This document shows positions 50,383 through 59,330 of a stretch of DNA of 64,000 nucleotides, piece after piece. A model generated the notes under the pieces. That model saw nothing but the letters and a program-made list of their open reading frames with translations, ran no database searches and was not told the origin of the DNA. Both the position numbers and the translations under genes were made by a program. Source of the stretch: CAZYLZ01 sp964648335 (GTDB lineage: Bacteria > Patescibacteriota > Minisyncoccia > Phycocordibacterales > UBA2100). The first letter of the stretch is position 1. The number at the start of each line of letters is the position of its first letter. The stretch lies in contig CAZYLZ010000005.1 of assembly GCA_964648335.1 (NCBI GenBank), positions 6,569-70,568 on the forward strand. Direction: 5' to 3'.

Positions 50383-51555
50383 ATGAAGATACTTACTCTC
50401 AATACGGGCTCCTCGAGCATAAAGTGCGCTTTGTACGATACCGCGCTTGCGACTCCAGATCTCTCGCTCGTGATCGCACGCATCGGCGAATCAGAGGCAA
50501 CGCTGACATATCGTTCAGGAGCGAGCACGCCCAATGTCCGTTCAATCCCAGCGCCCGATTTTGACGCAGCGCTTGTGCTCTTTTGCGAAGAACTCGAGAA
50601 TGCACTCGGTGGCGCGGCGCTCGACGGCATAGCGCACCGCGTGGTCTACGGCTCCCCATTCGCCGATCATGCTGTGATTACCGACGAAGTCATTGCGACC
50701 CTACAGGCATCGCTCCGCTTCGATCCCGATCACCTCCCGCAAGAGCTCGCGGTCATAGCGGCCATGCGTAAGGCATTTCCGGTACTTCCACAGGTCGCCT
50801 GCTTCGATACGGTATTCCATGCAAGTATGCCGCGCGTTTCGAAGATTATCCCTGTCCCGCGTCGCTATCTCGACGCCGGTTTGGTTCGGAGCGGCTTTCA
50901 CGGACTTTCGTATTCGTACCTCATAGATAAGCTCGAGGAGACTGCCGGAGCAGAAATCGCGCATGGCCGCGTGATAATCGCTCACCTCGGAAGCGGCGCG
51001 AGCCTCGCCGCTATCAAGAATAAGAAGAGCGTCGATACTACCATGGGCTTTACGCCAGCCGGCGGCATCCCGATGGGTACGCGCTCAGGAGACATCGATC
51101 CAGGGGTCGCGCGCTTCATCATGGAGCACGACATGCTGAGTGCAGCGAGCCTGAGCGACATACTCAACACGCAATCGGGACTGCTCGGTGTGTCGGGTAC
51201 GCATGCGCACATGTACCCGCTCATCATGAGCGAGGCGACAGACCCTCATGCCAAAGAGGCGGTCGACATGTTTGTCCATGCGGTACGGAAGTCGATCGGC
51301 TCTTACGCTGTCGTACTCGGAGGATTGGACGCACTGGTCTTCTCGGGTGGTATGGGAGAGCCGTCCGAGCCGATCCGACGAAAGGTCTGCACAGATCTCG
51401 GATTCCTCGGGATCGAGCTTGATCCCGCGCGCAACCTCGCGCACGAGACGCGCATCTCGACAGATGCGAGCACGGTCGGAGTGTTCGTATTGCCGACGAA
51501 CGAAGAGTCCGCGATGGCCTCGATTGCCGAGCGGATAATCAAGGCGCCGCTCTAG
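50383..51555 (+). CDS. ackA: acetate kinase, 390 aa
   Basis: The enzyme converts acetyl phosphate and ADP to acetate and ATP. The ASKHA-fold motifs are visible: MKILTLNTGSSSIKCALYDT at the start, GIAHRVVYG, FDTVFH, RSGFHGLSYSYL, IAHLGSGASLAAIKNKKSVD, the TMGFTPAGGIPMGTRSGDIDP segment and a late FSGGMGE. A TATACT hexamer lies upstream. It is followed by xfp, so the two work together to make ATP from sugar phosphates. Confidence 0.97.
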   Translation: MKILTLNTGSSSIKCALYDTALATPDLSLVIARIGESEATLTYRSGASTPNVRSIPAPDFDAALVLFCEELENALGGAALDGIAHRVVYGSPFADHAVITDEVIATLQASLRFDPDHLPQELAVIAAMRKAFPVLPQVACFDTVFHASMPRVSKIIPVPRRYLDAGLVRSGFHGLSYSYLIDKLEETAGAEIAHGRVIIAHLGSGASLAAIKNKKSVDTTMGFTPAGGIPMGTRSGDIDPGVARFIMEHDMLSAASLSDILNTQSGLLGVSGTHAHMYPLIMSEATDPHAKEAVDMFVHAVRKSIGSYAVVLGGLDALVFSGGMGEPSEPIRRKVCTDLGFLGIELDPARNLAHETRISTDASTVGVFVLPTNEESAMASIAERIIKAPL

Positions 51556-51591
51556 CTCGACCACGTCCTCTTATCATTAATTAGACTGCCC

Positions 51592-53946
51592 ATGCACCTT
51601 TCAAAAGAACATATCGAGAAACTAGACGCCTATTGGCGTGCGTCGAACTATCTTTCTGTTGGTCAAATCTACTTGCGTGAAAATCCCCTTCTACACGAGC
51701 CGCTCAAACTCGAGCACGTGAAGAAGATCCTACTCGGCCACTGGGGTACGACGCCAGGACAGAATTTCATATACACGCACCTCAATCGCATCATCAAGGC
51801 GCATGACCTCAACATGATATATATCTCCGGTCCAGGCCATGGGGGTCCGGCGCTCGTCGCCCACACGTACCTCGAGGGATCGTACAGCGAGATATACCCA
51901 GACATCTCACGGAATGCGGCAGGTATGCAAAGACTTTTCAAACAATTTTCATTCCCCGGCGGGATTCCAAGCCACGTATCTCCCGAATGTCCCGGCTCAA
52001 TCCACGAAGGAGGCGAGCTCGGTTATTCGCTCAGTCACGCCTTCGGCGCGGCATTCGACAATCCCGATCTCATCGTGGCAACCATCGTGGGTGACGGCGA
52101 GGCCGAGACCGGCCCGTTGGCGACAGCATGGCATTCGAACAAGTTCTTAAACCCCAAGACCGATGGCGTCGTGCTCCCCATACTCCACCTCAACGGATAT
52201 AAGATCGCCAATCCAACAGTCCTCGCCCGCGTATCGCATCTCGAACTGCAGCAGCTCTTCATGGGCTATGGCTGGACGCCGTACTTCGTCGAAGGAGACG
52301 ATCCTGCTCATATGCATGCGCTTATGGCAGAAACGCTCGACAAGGTGATGCACGACATTCGCACAATGAAGGAGAAGGCTGCCCTGGAAGACGAGCCTGC
52401 ACGTCCTCGCTATCCCATGATCATCCTGCGCTCTCCTAAGGGATGGACAGGTCCGAAAGAAGTCGATGGAGTAGTGAACGAAGGCAGTTTCCGCTCGCAT
52501 CAGGTTCCCTTTCCCGTCGATGCCGATCACACCGAGAATATCGCCGTGCTCGAGACATGGCTCAAGAGTTACCGCCCAGAAGAGCTCTTCGATGCCGACG
52601 GAGCCCTCGTGCCACAACTCGCCGAACTGGCTCCCCAAGGGACACGCCGCATGGGCATGAACCCTCATGCAAACGGCGGGTTGCTTCTGCGCGATCTCCA
52701 GATGCCGGATTTTAGGAACTACGCGGTCCCGACCGAGGCACCAGGAACCAAGAAAAGTTCGGACATGGCAGTCTTGGGCGAATTCTTGCGCGATGTGATC
52801 TCGCTCAATGAGGGTTCGCGTAACTTCCGCATATTCGGTCCTGACGAGACTGTCTCGAACCGACTTGGCAAGGTCTTCGAAGTCACCAACCGCCAATGGA
52901 ATGCCGACCGGGACGAGAACGATGAATTCCTCGCGCATGATGGACGCGTCATGGAGATACTGAGCGAGCACCAATGCGAAGGATGGCTCGAGGGATACCT
53001 GCTCACCGGACGGCATGGCATGCTCAATAGCTACGAGGCGTTCATTCACATCATCGACTCGATGTTCAATCAGCATGCGAAGTGGCTCAAGGTCACGCGC
53101 GGACTCGCATGGCGTCGTCCCATCGCATCTCTCAACATCCTCCTTGCATCGCACGTATGGCAACAAGCACATAACGGATTCACCCACCAAGACCCGGGTT
53201 TCCTCGACAACGTGGTCAATAAGAAAGCCGAGATCGTGCGCGTGTACCTTCCGCCCGACTCCAACTGCCTTTTGTCGGTCTGGGATCACTGTCTGCGAAG
53301 CAAGCACTACGTCAACGTTGTGGTTGCGAGCAAGTATGTGTCGTATCAATGGCTCTCGATGGACGACGCAATAGTCCATTGCACCGAAGGGATCGGCATG
53401 TGGGCATGGGCTTCGAACGACTCCGAACACGAGCCCGATGTCGTGCTCGGATGTTGCGGAGATGTGCCGACACTCGAAACCCTCGCGGCCGTCTCCATCC
53501 TGCGCGAACACCTACCAGATTTACATGTGCGTGTTGTCAATGTGGTCGACCTCATGAAGCTCGAACGCCCCACCGAGCATCCGCACGGCCTCTCGGATAA
53601 CGACTTCGATGCCCTGTTCACCAAGGACAAGCCGATCGTGTTCGCATTCCACGGTTATCCATGGCTCATTCACCGACTTACCTACCACCGTACCAATCAT
53701 GCCAATCTCCACGTCCGCGGCTACGTCGAGGAAGGAACCATCACAACCGGATTCGACATGGCGGTGCTCAACAAGCTCGACCGCTTTCATCTAGTCCTCG
53801 ATGTGATCGATCGCGTAGAGTCACTTGGCACCCGCGGCGACTACCTGCGCAAGCTCATGGAAGACAAGCTCATTGAGCACAAGCAATACATACGTGAGCA
53901 CGGCGTCGACATGCCCGAGATCGTCGAGTGGCAATGGAAAGCATGA
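51592..53946 (+). CDS. xfp: xylulose-5-phosphate/fructose-6-phosphate phosphoketolase, 784 aa
   Basis: This thiamine-diphosphate enzyme splits xylulose 5-phosphate or fructose 6-phosphate into acetyl phosphate and an aldose phosphate. Family motifs include YISGPGHGGPALVAHTYLEG, the SHVSPECPGSIHEGGELGYS region, the VGDGEAETGPLATAWHSNKF ThDP-binding segment and GRHGMLNSYEAF. It lies 36 bp after ackA with a weak -10 and no ribosome site. With AckA it yields acetate and ATP, a bypass of lower glycolysis. Confidence 0.97.
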   Translation: MHLSKEHIEKLDAYWRASNYLSVGQIYLRENPLLHEPLKLEHVKKILLGHWGTTPGQNFIYTHLNRIIKAHDLNMIYISGPGHGGPALVAHTYLEGSYSEIYPDISRNAAGMQRLFKQFSFPGGIPSHVSPECPGSIHEGGELGYSLSHAFGAAFDNPDLIVATIVGDGEAETGPLATAWHSNKFLNPKTDGVVLPILHLNGYKIANPTVLARVSHLELQQLFMGYGWTPYFVEGDDPAHMHALMAETLDKVMHDIRTMKEKAALEDEPARPRYPMIILRSPKGWTGPKEVDGVVNEGSFRSHQVPFPVDADHTENIAVLETWLKSYRPEELFDADGALVPQLAELAPQGTRRMGMNPHANGGLLLRDLQMPDFRNYAVPTEAPGTKKSSDMAVLGEFLRDVISLNEGSRNFRIFGPDETVSNRLGKVFEVTNRQWNADRDENDEFLAHDGRVMEILSEHQCEGWLEGYLLTGRHGMLNSYEAFIHIIDSMFNQHAKWLKVTRGLAWRRPIASLNILLASHVWQQAHNGFTHQDPGFLDNVVNKKAEIVRVYLPPDSNCLLSVWDHCLRSKHYVNVVVASKYVSYQWLSMDDAIVHCTEGIGMWAWASNDSEHEPDVVLGCCGDVPTLETLAAVSILREHLPDLHVRVVNVVDLMKLERPTEHPHGLSDNDFDALFTKDKPIVFAFHGYPWLIHRLTYHRTNHANLHVRGYVEEGTITTGFDMAVLNKLDRFHLVLDVIDRVESLGTRGDYLRKLMEDKLIEHKQYIREHGVDMPEIVEWQWKA

Positions 53947-53954
53947 ATTGATGA

Positions 53955-54063
53955 TATGCAAAAGCCCCTTGATGGGGCCGTTGCATACAAGAGCGTGATT
54001 ACTTAGCACCCACTAAGTCCGCGCGCGATATTTTATACGCGCGTTCTCCGTGCCTCTCGGCAC
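53955..54063. other. run of four stem-loops after xfp
   Basis: TATGCAA/TTGCATA with an inner GCCCC/GGGGC (53955-53987), ACTTAG/CTAAGT (54001-54018), CGCGCG/CGCGCG (54022-54043) and GTGC/GCAC (54050-54063) are successive hairpins in a gene-free stretch. The first could terminate ackA-xfp, but it lacks a clean T run. Confidence 0.5.
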
Positions 54064-54069
54064 TCTTCT

Positions 54070-54891
54070 CTAGTGTGAATGTTTCCACGCGCCTTCGGCC
54101 CGCGTGTATCGACTTTTTTTTCCAAGTATGAAATCTTGATTGTCTTCGTGCCACGAATAGACGCTGATATCCACGTGTGGCTTGTCGATGGTGATCACGT
54201 TGAACGACTGCGGCTCACCGCGTACGCGCTCTGAAACGGTGCCCGACTGCACGGCCAGTCCATGCCGTTTGAGCGAGAGGAAGCGTTCAGATTTGGTGAG
54301 AACCGAATTGCGGTGGTAATGCCCAGAAAGGTACATGTCGACGTTTCCCTCAGACAGTATCTCGAGCCCTTTCTTCGCGCGCATTGCTACGCGATGATCA
54401 AGGTGTGCTGTCGGCAAATCGAGCGGATGGTGTGTGACGACAATACGCGTCACCGCTTCGGGATGGCTCGCGAGCCACGCGCTCTTGAGCTTCGCCTCGC
54501 GCAGAGACACGCGTCCGTCCTTGATGCGTGACGCCCTGACAGTATTGACACCGATTATCGCCAATTCTTCGTCCTGATACGCATCCTTCACAAACGGTGC
54601 GATGTATTTTTTGTACTTGCGGTAGGGATTGGCTGCACGCATGAGGGGCGAGTAGATCGGCGAGATGTCGTGGTTTCCCGGTATCACCACCGTCGGAATC
54701 TTCATGCGTTCGATCTGGCCCAAGAATACCTGTGCCGAGAGAAATTCTCGCTTTCGTGCCCGCTGCGTGAGGTCGCCGGAAATGACCAGGATGTCGGGCT
54801 TCGACGCAACGCATGCCCTCAGTATCTGCCGTATGATTCTCTCGTCCACCCGTTCAAAATGGATGTCCGACATATGGAGTATGGTTCTCAT
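54070..54891 (-). CDS. calcineurin-like metallophosphoesterase, 273 aa
   Basis: All five metal motifs are present: SDIHFE, SGDLTQRA, IPGNHDI, VTHHPLD and SGHYHRN. Together they give a di-metal phosphoesterase of unknown substrate, possibly a cyclic nucleotide or lipid phosphate. ATG 54891 is preferred over 54945. A TATACG hexamer is close to the start, with no ribosome site. Confidence 0.92.
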   Translation of the reverse strand: MRTILHMSDIHFERVDERIIRQILRACVASKPDILVISGDLTQRARKREFLSAQVFLGQIERMKIPTVVIPGNHDISPIYSPLMRAANPYRKYKKYIAPFVKDAYQDEELAIIGVNTVRASRIKDGRVSLREAKLKSAWLASHPEAVTRIVVTHHPLDLPTAHLDHRVAMRAKKGLEILSEGNVDMYLSGHYHRNSVLTKSERFLSLKRHGLAVQSGTVSERVRGEPQSFNVITIDKPHVDISVYSWHEDNQDFILGKKSRYTRAEGAWKHSH

Positions 54892-54963
54892 GAAGCGTAT
54901 ACAGAGTACCTCGGACTTACGTTTCTGTGCAAGGCGAGGCCGCAAGCTGCATAAACGACATCG

Positions 54964-56184
54964 CTAGCGCGCCATTTCTTTCCAATTCCACAAGTCCCAC
55001 ACCGCAGCCGCAACATTCGACGGTTCGCCGTAGAGCGGTAGGTAGTGGAGGTCTATGAACGGAAGACTGTTGGCCTCGATAATACCCCAGAGTCCGTCCT
55101 CGGGTGCCACTAGCGGGTCGGGAGAGATGAGATCGAAGCCGACGACAGGCACGAGGAGCGTCCGAGCTGCTCGCTCGACTGCTTCGCGTATCTTCGGATG
55201 CACGGTCGAGAGAATCTCGCGCGTCTCCCCGCCAAAGAGACGACCAGTGCGATGCGAAAGATCGACACTCTGTCCTTTAGGAAGCACCGAATCAAAGTTG
55301 TATCCTTGTCGCCTGAGGAACGCTTCATGCTCGTAGGTAAGCTCTACCGGCTGAACACGCTCATGGCGCGCGGTATTCTTGGTATCGACCAAAAGGCGGA
55401 TAGTACTTGTCCCGTCGCCGACAACGCGTGGCGGATCGGCTTGGAAGAATCCAACGAGCGCGCCGTTTACGACTGTCGCCCGACAGACGCTGCCGCGCAG
55501 ATGCTTCTGGACGATTACCCAGAAACAAATTTGCTTTGCCGAGAGAAACGCCTTAACGAGCTCTTCGTCGCTCGAGACAAACGTAGTGGTATGGCGTCCG
55601 CGTGATCCGACGCGCGGCTTCACTATGACGGTCCCGAGTTCGCGAAAGGCACGGCGCGCCTCTTCGAGCGTCGTTACGCTGAACGAGAGCGGAGACGCGA
55701 GCGACGCCGCCTGTAGCGTCCGTGCCAAGAGGTACTTGTCGTCGATCCACAGATACCCGCGCTGCTCAATGCCCGGAGGTATCGGCAGGCTGTCGAAGTA
55801 AAACCATGCGCCCCGTATGCGGGCCCGGTAGGTGTCGATCGGCTTTCCGTAGACACACACTTGCTCCATGAGCATGCCGCGCCGCTTCGCCTCTTCCCAT
55901 ATCACCTGCGAGCGATAGGTGGCTGCCTTGGTGTGATCGGGGTTGAACGCCGTGATGCGCATGGTGCGCGATATGAGGTAATGCACGAGCGCTATGCGTG
56001 ATGTCGCCAAACGCGATAGCTCATGGATTCCGATGAATGCACGGTATCGCGAGAGCTTGAGGTTCGCGATACTAAGTGCCACATCGGCACTACGCAATAC
56101 CCAGGCAAGCTGGTGATTGACCGGACTGTTACCGCATGCCTTGCAAGAGCCGACAGCTTCTTTGTATTCGGGAGTTGCTGTCAT
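54964..56184 (-). CDS. ATP-grasp ligase (CphA/GshAB-like), 406 aa
   Basis: An N-terminal segment has a Cys-x2-Cys (SCKACGN), then an ATP-grasp domain with VIVKPRVGSRGRHTTTFV (ATP-binding Lys and Gly loop), RVVGDGTSTIRLLVD, which resembles the VGDGxxTIxxL segment of cyanophycin synthetase and glutathione synthetase GshAB, and late metal-binding ...IIEANSLPFIDLHYLP. It likely joins an amino acid or peptide via an acyl phosphate. The partner is unknown. An extended -10 TGCTATACT lies 10 bases before the ATG. Confidence 0.83.
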   Translation of the reverse strand: MTATPEYKEAVGSCKACGNSPVNHQLAWVLRSADVALSIANLKLSRYRAFIGIHELSRLATSRIALVHYLISRTMRITAFNPDHTKAATYRSQVIWEEAKRRGMLMEQVCVYGKPIDTYRARIRGAWFYFDSLPIPPGIEQRGYLWIDDKYLLARTLQAASLASPLSFSVTTLEEARRAFRELGTVIVKPRVGSRGRHTTTFVSSDEELVKAFLSAKQICFWVIVQKHLRGSVCRATVVNGALVGFFQADPPRVVGDGTSTIRLLVDTKNTARHERVQPVELTYEHEAFLRRQGYNFDSVLPKGQSVDLSHRTGRLFGGETREILSTVHPKIREAVERAARTLLVPVVGFDLISPDPLVAPEDGLWGIIEANSLPFIDLHYLPLYGEPSNVAAAVWDLWNWKEMAR

Positions 56185-56199
56185 ACGAGAAGATAGTAT

Positions 56200-56231
56200 A
56201 GCAAAACAAGCCCCACGAATGTGGGGCTTGT
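56200..56231 (-). terminator. intrinsic terminator downstream of dinB
   Basis: ACAAGCCCCAC (56206-56216) pairs with GTGGGGCTTGT (56221-56231), followed on the minus strand by TTTTGC. It lies 126 bp after the dinB stop. Confidence 0.8.
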
Positions 56232-56266
56232 TCGGTATTAGTGGCCTCCAAAACGCATAGATGCAT

Positions 56267-56284
56267 TGGTTAACCGATTAACCA
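56267..56284. repeat. perfect 18-bp inverted repeat
   Basis: TGGTTAA and TTAACCA surround CCGA. The palindrome lies between dinB and the ATP-grasp gene and could be an operator or a termination structure. Confidence 0.45.
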
Positions 56285-56356
56285 TTTAATTATCCCACGT
56301 TTATTCGGGTATTCGAGCCTGGGCTGTGCATAGCCACTTGGCGTGCGTCGGCACCT

Positions 56357-57664
56357 TCAATTCACGTTACCGAGCATCGGGATAGCAAGACGCCGACGCC
56401 TGGATTCTCCCTTGAAGAGATTCTTGGTCCTCTCGGAGAGGTCTCCCCGCTCGCCCAGGTGCGCTCCGTGCTTGTGCGCCAAGAAACTCGACCCTAAGAA
56501 CACCGCATGCTTTCCAAAACGCGCACTCAGCTTGTCGACCGAGTCGTAGACCGCCTTGAGCGCCTGGGACTCGGTCACGGACCCAAAAAGATCAAGCTGT
56601 GGGTTCACGTTTTCCTCTAATCCCAAGAGCATGATGCCGGTTGCTCGGTACTCCACCCCTTTTTTGAATACTCCGCCATAGTGAGTGCGTACGTGCCGCA
56701 AGATGTCCTGAGGAACCGCAGTCGGGCTCGACAGCTTGAGCTCACAGGAATGGTAGTTGAAATCCTGCGTCTTCAAGAAGAAAGCTACATGCTTGGTAGT
56801 GAGGTTCCAGCGGCGTGCCTTGATACAGGCATTTTCGATGTTCTTAGAGAGCTGCGCGAAGACAAAGTCTGGATCCTTCGACGGCGGCGTGAACGTCTTG
56901 GTCTTAGATATCGAGTAGTACGTATCGCGTCCTTCGCGGTCGATCTCGTTAACCACCTCTCCATTAAGCTCTTGCCAGATCTCGTAATAGGGCTTTGCTA
57001 CGGTCTTTTTTACCCATTCCTCGTCTTTGCGTGCAAACTCGAGCGCGGTACGTATGCCGTGCTGCGCAAGGTGCGCCGCCGTATTGGGCCCTATGCCCCA
57101 GACCTTGATTGTGGGTGTCTTTGCCAAAAAAAGGTGCGCATCTTTGAGGGGTATCACCGTGAGACCCGAGGGTTTCTTCCACTTTGAGCCGATCTTCGCG
57201 AGCGCTTTGGTCGCCGAGAGCCCAATACTAAATGTCATGCCTAGCTCGGAATCGAGGTCGTGTTTGATTCGTTCGGCCATTGTCGCATACGGCATGTGCA
57301 AGCTGGATCTGAGCCCTGTGAGATCTGCGAAGCATTCGTCGATAGAATATTCCTCTACAGTCGGCGTATAGCGTCTCACGATCGCGTACATGCGCTGCGA
57401 AAAAAGGCTGTACGTCTCGTAGTCGCTCGGCAGTATCACGGCATCGGGACATTTTTTGAGCGCGTCCGAAAGCTTTTCGCCCCGCGTCACTCCACGCGCC
57501 TTCGCCTCGTAGGTGCATGCCGACACAATCCCACGCTCCTTGCCCGTTATGACCGGCTTTCCGCGCAAGGACGGATCCTTGGCGACTTCGCAGGATGCAA
57601 AGAATGAGTCGCCGTCGATATGAAGTATGGCTCTCGGAAATGATCGCGGTTCGCCCCAGCTCAT
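56357..57664 (-). CDS. dinB: Y-family DNA polymerase IV (DinB/UmuC type), 435 aa
   Basis: This error-prone polymerase copies damaged DNA. The palm motifs ILHIDGDSFFASCE and EEYSIDECFADLTG hold the catalytic Asp and Glu residues, GIGLSATKALAKIGS-type (SIGLSATKALAKIGSKW) and VWGIGPNTAAHL match the thumb helix-hairpin-helix, and QLDLF near residue 362 fits a beta-clamp binding peptide. It is next to lexA, forming an SOS pair, although no copy of the lexA palindrome is seen upstream of it. Confidence 0.94.
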   Translation of the reverse strand: MSWGEPRSFPRAILHIDGDSFFASCEVAKDPSLRGKPVITGKERGIVSACTYEAKARGVTRGEKLSDALKKCPDAVILPSDYETYSLFSQRMYAIVRRYTPTVEEYSIDECFADLTGLRSSLHMPYATMAERIKHDLDSELGMTFSIGLSATKALAKIGSKWKKPSGLTVIPLKDAHLFLAKTPTIKVWGIGPNTAAHLAQHGIRTALEFARKDEEWVKKTVAKPYYEIWQELNGEVVNEIDREGRDTYYSISKTKTFTPPSKDPDFVFAQLSKNIENACIKARRWNLTTKHVAFFLKTQDFNYHSCELKLSSPTAVPQDILRHVRTHYGGVFKKGVEYRATGIMLLGLEENVNPQLDLFGSVTESQALKAVYDSVDKLSARFGKHAVFLGSSFLAHKHGAHLGERGDLSERTKNLFKGESRRRRLAIPMLGNVN

Positions 57665-57688
57665 ACCATGTAGTAGAATTTCGGCCTG

Positions 57689-57955
57689 TTAAATCTTTTT
57701 TTGCTCATAGAGAAACTCTTTTAAACGGCGTTGCAAAAGTCGCTTGCCCTGTGTCTTTTTAAAATATCCTTCTCGTCGAGAAGCGTCAGTTTTATTAAGA
57801 CAGGCTTCGTAGTAAATCACCCGCCATGGCTGAGCATGCTTTGTAGAAAGATTTAACCCTTGATTATGTTCTGAGAGTCGTCTGCGCAAATCGCTTGTAA
57901 TGCCGACATACATTGTTCCCATTTTCATACTCTGAAGAACATAGGTATAGAACAT
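57689..57955 (-). CDS. GIY-YIG domain protein, 88 aa
   Basis: This stand-alone GIY-YIG nuclease domain begins MFYTYVLQSMKMGTMYVGIT, followed by SDLRRRLSEHNQGLN (catalytic Arg) and YYEACLNKTDASRREGY (Glu). It is of the YhbQ/UPF0213 type, whose substrate is not settled. It is between dinB and the ParB-like gene. Confidence 0.92.
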   Translation of the reverse strand: MFYTYVLQSMKMGTMYVGITSDLRRRLSEHNQGLNLSTKHAQPWRVIYYEACLNKTDASRREGYFKKTQGKRLLQRRLKEFLYEQKKI

Positions 57956-57988
57956 AATCAGGCTGAAATTTCACTACAGGGCCAGTCG

Positions 57989-58378
57989 TTATCGCGCTAT
58001 CTCGGAAAACTTGCTTGCCGGGATGATGCGTACCTCGACCGAGTTGCGCTTGAACGCATAGGCCTTCATAAGACGATAGATGCCGTCGAGCACGATCCAG
58101 CGTCCGCGGTGATGCATGATGTCTATAGGATAGTCGAGATCGGCCTCGAGCATACGCGCCCACTCGTCGCGATATGCATCGGGATTCTCGAGGATCTGGC
58201 GCGACGAGACGCTAGAGTAGCCATTTCGCTCCGAATGCAGTGGCAGATCGAAGTACCAGACGAGATCGCGTATATCCATATTCGTGATCGGCGCGTCGAC
58301 GAGCCAGACTTTTTCTTCGTCCCAAAGAAAGTCGTACGCGGCTCTGGGGTCGGTGTGTCGAGAAGATGTAGTTTGCAT
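57989..58378 (-). CDS. ParB/sulfiredoxin-like domain protein, 129 aa
   Basis: The segment YPIDIMHHRGRWIVLDGIYR then LMKAYAFKRNSVEVRIIPAS fits the ParB-N/sulfiredoxin-like fold (G-x-Y/H-R in a turn between strands). No DNA-binding helix-turn-helix follows, so it is not a partition ParB. Its role is unknown, perhaps a nucleotide-dependent or nuclease-like function. Confidence 0.7.
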   Translation of the reverse strand: MQTTSSRHTDPRAAYDFLWDEEKVWLVDAPITNMDIRDLVWYFDLPLHSERNGYSSVSSRQILENPDAYRDEWARMLEADLDYPIDIMHHRGRWIVLDGIYRLMKAYAFKRNSVEVRIIPASKFSEIAR

Positions 58379-58423
58379 AAAGATTCAAGAACATGATATG
58401 GAGCGTATAGAACATAGCGATTA

Positions 58424-58987
58424 TTAATACTTTCTAACGACTGCGATGACGACGGCCTCGACGCGCATGGAACCCTCGGGATAGATGTCTTGGTACTTCT
58501 TGTTCGCCGGTTGCAAATAGTACGTATCTCCTTTTTTACGAAGATACTTGAGCGTGTATTCGCCATCGACATTGGCGACAACTATCTCTCCGGGCTTGTA
58601 CGATTGCTTGCGTTCGACGATCACCATGTCGCCTTCGTGGATGCCGGCTTCGATCATGGAATCGCCTTTGACCTTGAGTATGTAGCTCGCCTCTTTGTTG
58701 GGCGTAAGGTATTCGTCGAAGCTGATGGTGTCTAGGAGCTCTTCTTCGGCTGGGCTTGGGAAACCTGCCTCGACGAGACCGAGCATGCGCATTTCGCCGT
58801 ACAAGTGCTTGGGGATGAGACGGCCAGTCTTGTCTGCCGATATGGCACCCGAGTCGATGAGCTTTTTTACCATGTAGCGGACCGCACCTTTAGACTTGTA
58901 GCCGGTGAGCCGCATGATCTCGGTATACGAGGGCATGCGCTTGTTGTCTTGGTAAAACTTTCGTATTTTCTCGAGTTGCCTGTCCAT
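58424..58987 (-). CDS. lexA: LexA repressor, 187 aa
   Basis: LexA represses DNA-damage genes and self-cleaves with RecA. The N-terminal winged helix (PSYTEIMRLTGYKSKGAVRY), cleavage site Ala74-Gly75 (VEAGFP), catalytic Ser110 (VKGDSM) and Lys147 (YTLKYL) are present. ATG 58987 is chosen because MDRQLEKIRKF is the usual start. An operator-like palindrome overlaps its -10 box, indicating autoregulation. Confidence 0.95.
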   Translation of the reverse strand: MDRQLEKIRKFYQDNKRMPSYTEIMRLTGYKSKGAVRYMVKKLIDSGAISADKTGRLIPKHLYGEMRMLGLVEAGFPSPAEEELLDTISFDEYLTPNKEASYILKVKGDSMIEAGIHEGDMVIVERKQSYKPGEIVVANVDGEYTLKYLRKKGDTYYLQPANKKYQDIYPEGSMRVEAVVIAVVRKY

Positions 58988-58998
58988 GTACAGAGCAT

Positions 58999-59015
58999 AT
59001 AGTACGTTCGTACTA
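58999..59015. promoter_or_regulatory. LexA operator-like palindrome over the lexA -10 box
   Basis: TAGTAC-GTTC-GTACTA (59000-59015) is a perfect dyad overlapping TACTAT (58999-59004), the minus-strand -10 of lexA. It resembles neither the E. coli CTGT-type nor exactly the Gram-positive CGAACN4GTTCG box. Confidence 0.6.
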
Positions 59016-59034
59016 ATGCAACGCGCTAGAGCTG

Positions 59035-59062
59035 TGGACAACTTTTTTGGCTACGATATAAC
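59035..59062 (+). promoter_or_regulatory. promoter of the 59085-59324 gene
   Basis: TGGACA (59035-59040) and TATAAC (59057-59062) are 16 bp apart, divergent from lexA. Confidence 0.65.
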
Positions 59063-59084
59063 CAGTACAGCACAGGAGGAATAC

Positions 59085-59324
59085 ATGGCACTTGTCAAAG
59101 CACCGTTCTCCGCATCTCAAGTCGAAAGTCTTAACGCGTGGCAAAAGCTCGGCTACGTTCACGAGTTCACCTGCGGCGTAAGCAGCGGTCATCCACCCTT
59201 AGTCGCCACCGAAAAGGGCTGGCACTGCGCACGATACGATTGCACCTATACACAAGACTGGGCACACGATTTTATGGCGGACAAAAAACTTCATCCCCTA
59301 CCGCCACTTTCGAAGAAAGACTAG
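59085..59324 (+). CDS. small Cys-containing hypothetical protein, 79 aa
   Basis: AGGAGG precedes ATG 59085. The protein has the pattern HEFTCGVSSGHPPLVATEKG then WHCARYDCTYTQDWAHDFMA, where three Cys and two His could bind one zinc. The look is of a compact zinc-binding module, but the family is not recognised. It is a monocistronic unit. Confidence 0.78.
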   Translation: MALVKAPFSASQVESLNAWQKLGYVHEFTCGVSSGHPPLVATEKGWHCARYDCTYTQDWAHDFMADKKLHPLPPLSKKD

Positions 59325-59330
59325 GTCCAG

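Noticed and set aside
52147..53511. 454-aa minus-strand ORF antisense to xfp
   Set aside because: It is a shadow of the phosphoketolase; high GC and codon bias of xfp keep the antisense frame open.
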